Shown here: in pieces, positions 23,635 to 29,276 of the stretch
How positions within the stretch are numbered: the stretch's first letter is position 1
Layout: each line of letters opens with the position of its first letter
NCBI RefSeq assembly: GCF_001442535.1
Contig: NZ_CP013141.1
Span: forward strand, 5,345,927 to 5,375,202
DNA length: 29,276 nt
Reading direction: 5' to 3'
DNA from: Lysobacter antibioticus
GTDB lineage: Bacteria > Pseudomonadota > Gammaproteobacteria > Xanthomonadales > Xanthomonadaceae
Position numbers and translations under genes: made by a program
Notes under the pieces: model-generated
Database searches by the model: none
Told to the model about the DNA's origin: nothing
Seen by the model: the letters and a program-made list of their open reading frames with translations, nothing else

Positions 23635-24711
23635 GTGACCACATCGCCTCTCAGCTCCCATCCTTCGATCTGCCTGCTGCGCCTGTCCGCGCTCGGCGAT
23701 GTGACCCACGTCGTGCCGCTGGTGCGCACTTTGCGCGCGGCGCGGCCGCAGGCCTCGATCGCCTGGATCATCGGCAAGGGCGAGCGGCGCCTGCTCGACG
23801 GCCTGGAAGGCGTCGAATTCCTCGAGTACGACAAGAAAAGCGGCTTCGCCGGCATGCGCGCCCTGCGCCGCAGCCTGCGCGGACGCCCCCTGCCCGGCGG
23901 CCGCTTCGACGTGCTGCTGCAGATGCAGGTCGCCGCGCGCGCCAATCTGCTGTCGGCCTTCCTGCCGGCGCAGCGCCGGGTCGGCTACGACCGCGCGCGC
24001 TCGAAGGACCTGCATGGGCTTTTCATCAACGAACGCATCCCCGACCGCCCCGGCATCCACGTGCTCGACGCGATCGGCAGCTTCTGCGAACCGCTCGGCC
24101 TGCGCCAGACCGAGGTGCGCTGGGATTTGCCGGTACCCGAGCACGCACGCGAATGGGCGCGCGCGCAATGGCCGCAGGACAAAGTGCCGACCTTGCTGAT
24201 CTCGCCGTGTTCGAGCCACACCGTGCGCAACTGGCGCAACGACCGCTACGCCGCTGTCGCCGACCATGCCGCCGAGCGCGGCTGGCGGGTGGTGCTGTGC
24301 GGCGGCCGCAGCGAACTCGAACGCAATACCGCCGATGCGATCCTCGCGGCGATGCGCCACCCGGCGCTGGACCTGGTCGGCAAGGACACCTTGAAGCAGC
24401 TGCCGGCACTGCTCGAACGCGGCCAGCTGTTGATGACCCCCGACTCCGGCCCGATGCACATCGCCAACGCGATGGGCACCAAGGTGCTCGGCCTGCATGC
24501 GGCCAGCAACCCCGCGCGCAGCGGCCCCTACAGCGACCGCCGCTACTGCGCCGACCGCTACGACGATGCCGCGCGCAAGTATCTCGGCAAGCCCGCGGCC
24601 GACATCGGTTGGGGCACCAAGATCGAACACGAAGGCGTGATGGATCTGATCTCGGTCGAGGACGGCGTCGCCGCGTTCGAACGCTATGTCGCCGATCACC
24701 CGGCGCGCTAA
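23635..24711 (+). CDS. opsX: ADP-heptose:LPS heptosyltransferase, glycosyltransferase family 9 (OpsX type)
   Basis: 358 residues. GT9 features: ICLLRLSALGDVTHVVPLVR at the N-terminus, RVGYDRARSKDL, ISPCSSHTVRNWRNDRYA, RVVLCGGRSELE, and TPDSGPMHIANAMGTKVLGLHA near the C-terminus where ADP-heptose binds. It adds heptose to the Kdo of the inner core, together with KdkA phosphorylation. The GTG start at 23635 is only 22 bp from the divergent kdkA start and has no clear Shine-Dalgarno. Its 3' end overlaps the next convergent gene by 4 bp. The symbol follows the Haemophilus/Xanthomonas usage; it could equally be called waaC-like. Confidence 0.9.
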   Translation: MTTSPLSSHPSICLLRLSALGDVTHVVPLVRTLRAARPQASIAWIIGKGERRLLDGLEGVEFLEYDKKSGFAGMRALRRSLRGRPLPGGRFDVLLQMQVAARANLLSAFLPAQRRVGYDRARSKDLHGLFINERIPDRPGIHVLDAIGSFCEPLGLRQTEVRWDLPVPEHAREWARAQWPQDKVPTLLISPCSSHTVRNWRNDRYAAVADHAAERGWRVVLCGGRSELERNTADAILAAMRHPALDLVGKDTLKQLPALLERGQLLMTPDSGPMHIANAMGTKVLGLHAASNPARSGPYSDRRYCADRYDDAARKYLGKPAADIGWGTKIEHEGVMDLISVEDGVAAFERYVADHPAR

Positions 24712-25367
24712 GGCGCGTCGCTCTCGATCTGCAGCCGTCGCCAGATCGACAGCTGGGTGCGTTGGCGGCGGCGCTCGCGATAGACCGCAGCGATCAGCGC
24801 CAGCGCGATCACCAACGCGGCGGCCGCGATCTGGCCGGCGCTCCAGTCGCGCCAGCCGCCGGTCAGCGCTTCCACGGCGACGAACACCAGGCAGGCCGCG
24901 GCGGCATTGCACGACAGGCTGCACAACACTTTCATGCGGTTGAGGGCGTTGCGCGAAGACGGATCGGCCGCTTCCAGATACTCGCGCATGCGCCGGTCGA
25001 CATCGTGGAATACCGAGGTCGACATGTGTGCGGCATCGGGCAGGACCAGCCCTTCGCTGCGCGCCAACCGCTGCGACAGGAAGGCGATGGCCGGGGCCCA
25101 GGCCTGGCGCAAGCGCGGCCAGACGAAGCCCTGGGCGACGCCGTAGACCAGGCGGCCGATCGGGCTCAGGGCCAGGCCCAGCGCATAGGCGCCGGCGAAC
25201 CAGGTCGGCAGGGTCAGTTCCGGGGCCTGCTCGCGCAGCAGGTGCAGGCCGGCCGGGTGGCGCAGGGCCAGGGCGGTCAACAACAGCCCGCCCGGGCACA
25301 GCCAGGCGAGCAGATCGTCGTACAGCCAGGCGCCCGCGGCGCGCGGCTTGGGTTCGGCCACCGGCAT
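24708..25367 (-). CDS. Membrane protein of unknown function
   Basis: 219 residues. About four hydrophobic segments are visible: LLAWLCPGGLLLTALAL, WFAGAYALGLALSPIGRLVY, NAAAACLVFVAVEAL and AAAALVIALALIAAVY, with a soluble middle part (residues ~85-145, including EGLVLPDAAHMSTSVFHDVD and RRMREYLEAADPSSRNALNR) and a basic C-terminal tail. No family recognised. It is 16 bp downstream of the DUF6165 gene on the same strand, so they are probably one operon, and it overlaps opsX tail to tail by 4 bp. Confidence 0.75.
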   Translation of the reverse strand: MPVAEPKPRAAGAWLYDDLLAWLCPGGLLLTALALRHPAGLHLLREQAPELTLPTWFAGAYALGLALSPIGRLVYGVAQGFVWPRLRQAWAPAIAFLSQRLARSEGLVLPDAAHMSTSVFHDVDRRMREYLEAADPSSRNALNRMKVLCSLSCNAAAACLVFVAVEALTGGWRDWSAGQIAAAALVIALALIAAVYRERRRQRTQLSIWRRLQIESDAP

Positions 25368-25383
25368 CGCCGCGGCCGCCCGC

Positions 25384-25791
25384 TCAGCCGACCAGGCCGG
25401 GGCCGTAGTCCTGGTAAGACTTTTCTTCGACGTAGGTCGAGCCCAGGGCCAGGTTGATGTCTTTCTTGACCCGTGCCCGCACGTCGTTCTCGATGTAGAC
25501 CGAGCGCGCCAGGCGAATGAACTCGGCGTCGAACTCCTGGCGCTTTTCCTTGATCCGGATGTCGTCCTCGATCACCCACAGGCGCTCGTTGACGGCCTTG
25601 AGCTCGGCGCGCAGGCGGACCACGTCGCCGCCGGCGGCCGGGTGGGCCATCCAGGTCTGCTCGAGCGCGCTGAGCTCGTTGCGGACGTTGGCCAGCTTGG
25701 CCTCGTCGCTCATGCGCTCGGACTTGATCTGCAGGATCGCGATCTTGTCGAGCAATTCGCCAAAGGACACCGGGACCAGGATTTCGGACAT
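25384..25791 (-). CDS. DUF6165 family protein
   Basis: 135 residues. It begins MSEILVPVSFGELLDKIAIL, then QIKSERMSDEAKLANVRNEL and continues as a long helical stretch (VVRLRAELKAVNERLWVIED, DIRIKEKRQEFDAEFIRLAR), ending with VKKDINLALGSTYVEEKSYQ, the pattern of DUF6165. Members are usually found next to LPS or glycosyltransferase genes, as here; their biochemical role is unknown. The protein is soluble and probably alpha-helical coiled-coil. It is the first gene of a two-gene unit with the membrane protein. Confidence 0.85.
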   Translation of the reverse strand: MSEILVPVSFGELLDKIAILQIKSERMSDEAKLANVRNELSALEQTWMAHPAAGGDVVRLRAELKAVNERLWVIEDDIRIKEKRQEFDAEFIRLARSVYIENDVRARVKKDINLALGSTYVEEKSYQDYGPGLVG

Positions 25792-25931
25792 GTCGCGCAG
25801 CCGTTTCGTTGCGGAAGAAGGCCGCTAGTGTAGCCCCGGCCTCCCCGGCCCCGGGAGGCGTCGACGCGGCGATGACGACAAGCCTTGTCGGCGGATGCTT
25901 CAGCCCGTATCATTCTCGGCTCACTGCACCC

Positions 25932-26022
<91 letters not shown>

Positions 26023-26033
26023 GATACAGACAG

Positions 26034-26061
26034 AACGGGCTCTTCGGGGCCCGTTTTGTTT
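26034..26061 (+). terminator. Rho-independent terminator of tRNA-Ser(CGA)
   Basis: AACGGGC (26034-26040) pairs with GCCCGTT (26049-26055) and is followed by TTGTTTTT. It starts 12 bases after the tRNA. Confidence 0.85.
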
Positions 26062-26066
26062 TTGGG

Positions 26067-26494
26067 CCGTGGCCCGGCCGTTGCGGCGATGCCCGCGCGG
26101 CCCGGCGCGAGATCGGTCCGCTCGAAATCGAAAGTTGCGCTCCGCCCCGCCTTGCATTTCCGGTCATCGGCACGGCCGCCATCGTCAGCGACTCAGGGCG
26201 AGGGTTTTCACAACGGCCGCGTTCGCTCGTCCAGTGTGTGAAGCCGGTGCTTCATGAGCCGTTTGGCCGACCTGGGCCACGCTCCAGCTTGCTTCGTCCC
26301 ACTCGCGCAGGAGCCACCGTCGATGCCTTGCGCCACCAACCTCTCCACCGACCCGATCCACACGCGGCCTTCATCCATGCTCATGCATGAAAGCCGTACG
26401 CGGATCACGCTTTCTTGCTACGCGGCCGCTTGATCGCGATGATTGCGTTTTCAGCATTGGCAAACCCGACAACTGCGAGCGGCACGACCGACAG
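26067..26494. other. Non-coding stretch before the PP2C gene
   Basis: About 430 bases with no convincing gene: open frames on both strands lack ribosome sites and family features. It should hold the PP2C promoter. An in-frame ATG at 26387 could extend the PP2C protein by 36 residues, but the added residues are not typical of the family. Confidence 0.5.
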
Positions 26495-27199
26495 ATGATC
26501 GAATTCGGACACCTCACGCATGTCGGCCTGCGCCGCGAACTCAACGAAGACACCTATTACGGTGACAGCGAACTCGGCCTATGGCTGGTCGCCGACGGCA
26601 TGGGCGGACACGAATACGGCGAGGTCGCCAGCGCGCTCGCGCGCGAGGCCATCGTCCGCGAGGTCCGCAACGGCGCCCCGCTGGCGCAGGCGATCCGCAT
26701 CGCCGACGAAGAAATCATCCGCACCTCGCGCCGCCGCAACGACGCCCTGCCGATGGGCACGACCGTGGTCGCGGCCCGGATCAACGGCAATCGCTTCGAG
26801 GTGGCCTGGGTCGGCGACAGCCGGGTCTATCTGTGGCGCGACGGTCATCTGGCCCAGTTGTCGCAGGACCACAGCTACGTCCAGGAGCTGATCGCTAACG
26901 GCGCGATCACCCACGAACAGGCGCGCAGCCACCCGCACCGCAACGTCGTGACGCAGGCCCTGGGCGTGACCGACCCACGCAACCTCAACGTCGAGACCAT
27001 GAACGGCGAACTGCGCCCGGGCATGCAGTTGCTGCTGTGCAGCGACGGCCTGACCGAAGAGGTCGACGACCGCAGCATCGCCCGGGTGCTGGCGCACAAC
27101 GATTGCAGCGCGCAGGAATGCGTGGATTCGCTGGTCGCCGCGGCGCTCGACGGCGGCGGTTCGGACAACGTCACCGTGGTGCTGGTGCGCAGCCACTGA
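26495..27199 (+). CDS. PP2C-family serine/threonine phosphatase
   Basis: 234 residues from the ATG at 26495, where the domain begins (MIEFGHLTHVGLRRELNEDT). The PPM metal-binding motifs are all present: NEDTYYGD, LVADGMGGHEYGEVAS, MGTTVVAA, VAWVGDSRVYLWRDG, CSDGLTEEVDD and GGSDNVTVVLV. It is a Mn/Mg-dependent protein phosphatase that normally reverses a Hanks-type Ser/Thr kinase; no kinase gene is in the window. The length is that of a bare catalytic domain with no sensor domain or membrane anchor. The ribosome site is weak (GAGCGG well upstream). Confidence 0.93.
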   Translation: MIEFGHLTHVGLRRELNEDTYYGDSELGLWLVADGMGGHEYGEVASALAREAIVREVRNGAPLAQAIRIADEEIIRTSRRRNDALPMGTTVVAARINGNRFEVAWVGDSRVYLWRDGHLAQLSQDHSYVQELIANGAITHEQARSHPHRNVVTQALGVTDPRNLNVETMNGELRPGMQLLLCSDGLTEEVDDRSIARVLAHNDCSAQECVDSLVAAALDGGGSDNVTVVLVRSH

Positions 27200-27280
27200 C
27201 GGCGCAGGGCTTGCTGGCGATGCAGTTTTACGCAAAGCCAAAATCGTCCAATTAATTCCAAGCTTACGCACCGAAGTCTC

Positions 27281-27306
27281 TGGATCCCCGCCTTCGCGGG
27301 GATGAC
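27281..27306. repeat. REP-like palindrome
   Basis: ATCCCCGC-CTTC-GCGGGGAT, a perfect 8-bp stem with a 4-base loop at 27284-27303, followed by GACGACC. It is the widespread intergenic palindrome type found in many proteobacterial genomes; only one copy is seen in the window. It lies downstream of the PP2C gene and downstream of dnaQ, between convergent genes. Confidence 0.75.
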
Positions 27307-27423
27307 GACCGGTTACGCCGCGCTGGACGGGTCAGACGGGGCTTCGATCACGGGTCGCGCCATGACCTCCGGATCGCATGACGCTGAAGCGATGCCCGAC
27401 GGGCATCGCCGCCCTGCTTTCGC

Positions 27424-28161
27424 TCAGGCCTCGACCGCCTGGGCGACCTCGACCGGCGGCATCGCCAGGTCCCAGATGCACTTGCCGGCTTTCTTGCGCA
27501 GCTTTTCCAGGCGCGCTTCGTGGGCGGCGAGTTCGGCCGGCAACACGATCACTCGCGGGCGCGGGGCACTGGTGTCGATCTGGAAGTTGGCCTGTTCGAG
27601 CCTGGCCGCGGCCGCGCCGGGGTCGCCGAAACCGATCTCTTCCTGGCCCGAGGTCAGGCCGATGTAGACCTCGCCCAACAACTGGGCGTCGAGCAAGGCG
27701 CCGTGCAACTGGCGGTGCGAGTTGTCGACGCCGAGGCGTTTGCACAAGGCGTCTAGCGAATTGCGCTGGCCGGGGAAACGCTGGCGCGCGAGCAGCAGCG
27801 AATCTTCGATGGTCACCCGGTCGCGCAACTTGCCGTATTGCGGCCCGCAACGCGACAGCTCGTTGTCGAGGAAGCCGACGTCGAACGCGGCATTGTGGAT
27901 GATCACTTCGGCGCCTTCGATGAAGGCGAGGAACTCGTCGACGATCTGCTCGAACGGCGGCTTGTCGGCCAGGATCTCCAGGCTCAGGCCGGTGACTTCC
28001 TGGGCGCCGGCCTCGAAGTCGCAATCGGGCTTGATGTACTGGTGATAGGTACGACCGGTCGGACGGCGTTCGACGAATTCGACGCAGCCGATTTCGACCA
28101 CGCGGTTGCCGCGTTCCCAGCTCAGGCCGGTGGTTTCGGTATCTAGGATGATTTGACGCAT
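27424..28161 (-). CDS. dnaQ: DNA polymerase III epsilon subunit (3'-5' proofreading exonuclease)
   Basis: 245 residues. The DEDDh exonuclease motifs are clear: Exo I LDTETTG (D7, E9), Exo II HNAAFDVGFLDNEL, and Exo III HGALLDAQLL with the catalytic His and Asp. QRNSLDALCKRLGVDNSHRQ is the usual segment before Exo III. It proofreads as part of the pol III core with DnaE. The ATG at 28161 lacks a strong Shine-Dalgarno. It follows rnhA on the same strand with 112 bp between, an order typical of this group of bacteria. Confidence 0.96.
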   Translation of the reverse strand: MRQIILDTETTGLSWERGNRVVEIGCVEFVERRPTGRTYHQYIKPDCDFEAGAQEVTGLSLEILADKPPFEQIVDEFLAFIEGAEVIIHNAAFDVGFLDNELSRCGPQYGKLRDRVTIEDSLLLARQRFPGQRNSLDALCKRLGVDNSHRQLHGALLDAQLLGEVYIGLTSGQEEIGFGDPGAAAARLEQANFQIDTSAPRPRVIVLPAELAAHEARLEKLRKKAGKCIWDLAMPPVEVAQAVEA

Positions 28162-28188
28162 GGGGGGATTCTAGCGGGGAGCGAGTCT

Positions 28189-28254
28189 GGAGGAGTGAGA
28201 AGTGAGAAAGAAGCGAGGCAGAGCCGGCTTTCGCACGTGCTCACTCCTCACTCC
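28189..28254. repeat. Imperfect inverted repeat between rnhA and dnaQ
   Basis: GGAGGAGTGAGAAGTGAG (28189-28206) faces CTCACTCCTCACTCC (28240-28254), forming an imperfect hairpin; the CACTCCTG unit recurs to 28270. It is made of GAGTGAG-type short repeats and lies in the 5' leader of dnaQ. Confidence 0.6.
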
Positions 28255-28273
28255 TGTCCACTCACTCCTGTCT

Positions 28274-28744
28274 TCAGGGCCGATACGCCCGCAGCCGCTC
28301 GGCCTGCACCCGCGCCAGCACGTCGACGCGCTCGTTCTCCGGATTGCCGGAATGGCCCTTGACCCACTTCCATTCGATCGAATGACGCAGGCTCGCCGCG
28401 TGCAGGCGCTCCCACAGGTCGCGGTTCTTGACCGGATCGCCGCCGGCAGTCTTCCAACCGCGCCGGACCCAGTTGCCGATCCATTCGGTGATGCCCTTGC
28501 GCACGTATTGCGAGTCGGTGGTCAGCACCACTTTGCACGGCTCGCTCAGCGCTTCCAGGCCCATGATCGCGCCCATCAGCTCCATGCGGTTGTTGGTGGT
28601 GTCGGGCTCGCCGCCGGCGAGTTCGCGCTCGCGGCCCTTGTAGCGCAGCAGCGCCGCCCAGCCGCCCGGGCCGGGATTGCCGAGGCAGGCGCCGTCGGTG
28701 TGGATGCTTACGGTCTTTTCGGCGTCTTGACTGGATTCGCTCAC
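28274..28744 (-). CDS. rnhA: Ribonuclease HI
   Basis: 156 residues from the GTG at 28744. The catalytic set is visible: D17 ([14 protein letters not shown]), E55 ([10 protein letters not shown]), D77 (TTDSQYV), H131 and D141 ([17 protein letters not shown]). It also has the basic-protrusion segment [20 protein letters not shown]. It degrades RNA in RNA-DNA hybrids. Length is normal for the bacterial type I enzyme (E. coli 155). It is 30 bp downstream of the partial methyltransferase gene and upstream of dnaQ. Confidence 0.97.
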   Translation of the reverse strand: MSESSQDAEKTVSIHTDGACLGNPGPGGWAALLRYKGRERELAGGEPDTTNNRMELMGAIMGLEALSEPCKVVLTTDSQYVRKGITEWIGNWVRRGWKTAGGDPVKNRDLWERLHAASLRHSIEWKWVKGHSGNPENERVDVLARVQAERLRAYRP

Positions 28745-28774
28745 GCAACGGCTTCTCTATACGACAGCCGGGCA

Positions 28775-29276
28775 TTATCGCCTTTGCGCGCCGCGAGCGG
28801 AGCCGCGATGCACGTCGCGCGGCACCAGGCCGGTCTGCCAACGCAGTTGCTGCACCCGCATCGGCCCGATCGCGGCATGCACGCGCTTGGTCAGGGTCAA
28901 CGCGACCCCGGCCCGCACCACGTCGGCGGCCCCGACCCCGGCCTCGCCATGGGCGACCCGCCAGCGCGGACCCAGCCATTGCAGGCTGACCGCATCGGCA
29001 CCGAAGCCGGAGGCGCGCAACATCGCCTGCCAATGGCCGGCATCGCGCGCGCGCAGGCCGCTGCCGGCCCAGCGCAGGCGGTACGGGCTCCAAGGGTTGA
29101 GAGTCGCCAACCAGAGCCGACCGCCGGGCGCGAGGATCCGCGCGCACTCGCTAAGCAGCGGCTGGGGGTCGGCGCCATCGTCGAACACGTGCTGTAGCAA
29201 CACCGCGCCGAAGGCCTCGCTGGCCAGCGGCAGCGGCAGGCGGCAGCGCACGGCGCCGTCGAAGCCCTTGGGGCTG
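28775..29276 (-). CDS. Class I SAM-dependent methyltransferase, C-terminal part (partial at right edge)
   Basis: The frame is open to the window edge (SPKGFDGAVRC... at 29276) and stops at 28775-28777. Residues show the second half of a Methyltransf_11-type domain: CRLPLPLASEAFGAVLLQHV, then PQPLLSECARILAPGGRLWL (post-II strand and helix) and ATLNPWSPYRLRWAG. The S-adenosylmethionine-binding glycine motif lies past the edge. In this bacterial group a methyltransferase gene of this sort commonly precedes rnhA and dnaQ. Substrate not determinable. Confidence 0.85.
   Translation of the reverse strand, partial: SPKGFDGAVRCRLPLPLASEAFGAVLLQHVFDDGADPQPLLSECARILAPGGRLWLATLNPWSPYRLRWAGSGLRARDAGHWQAMLRASGFGADAVSLQWLGPRWRVAHGEAGVGAADVVRAGVALTLTKRVHAAIGPMRVQQLRWQTGLVPRDVHRGSARGAQRR

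Noticed and set aside
23094..25457. A 787-codon plus-strand frame spanning kdkA (antisense), opsX (other frame) and the membrane protein
   Set aside because: Arg/Pro/Ala-rich translation with no family features, contradicted by three recognisable proteins in other frames.

Overview
The window looks like a chromosomal segment of a high-GC gammaproteobacterium of the Xanthomonadaceae/Lysobacteraceae type, probably Lysobacter-like. This is an inference from the G+C-rich coding style (for example 46 of 60 bases G/C at 23941-24000), the methyltransferase-rnhA-dnaQ order, the opsX/kdkA pair and the general protein character. Housekeeping genes flank an accessory block of distinctly lower G+C (25 of 60 at 4081-4140) on the left.

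Layout. 1-1503: start of dnaX (minus strand, running off the left edge), then tRNA-Ser(GGA) with a terminator. 1750-12440: accessory Rhs polymorphic-toxin locus. A complete, signal-peptide-bearing Rhs protein (7607-12439, minus) is followed downstream by a candidate membrane immunity gene, and then by two displaced Rhs C-terminal 'tips' (6751-7044 and 4361-5009, the latter with a DUF4329-type domain). Each tip is followed by a small exported-protein gene that may be its immunity partner. Further orphan small genes (lipoprotein, membrane, EF-hand and acidic proteins) follow, and an Imm5-like gene lies on the opposite strand. A ~165-bp Rhs-core duplication, two copies of a palindromic element and gene remnants (TonB/AgmX-like, HTH regulator) mark the recombination history. 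12440-13338 has no convincing gene.

13339-18978: a Tat-exported beta-helix (pectate-lyase-like) protein, a metallophosphoesterase, the 4.5S/SRP RNA gene, a divergent NmrA-type oxidoreductase/AraC regulator pair, and an exported beta-propeller protein. 19115-23612 (minus): a tightly packed kdkA - MBL-fold hydrolase - moaA - PhyH dioxygenase - moaC - moaD - moaE series, i.e. molybdopterin synthesis genes preceded by a lipid A-core Kdo kinase and interrupted by a dioxygenase gene. opsX-type heptosyltransferase is divergent from kdkA with only 22 bp between start codons. 24708-25791: a membrane protein and a DUF6165 protein. 25932-26022: tRNA-Ser(CGA). 26495-29276: PP2C phosphatase, a REP-like palindrome, dnaQ, rnhA and a partial methyltransferase.

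The most interesting part is the Rhs cassette graveyard (2354-8362). One active Rhs gene with an uncharacterised C-terminal tip is followed by displaced tips and putative immunity genes of unknown families. The second is the PhyH gene embedded with overlaps in the moa operon. All functional assignments are from reading motifs by eye; no database search was run.
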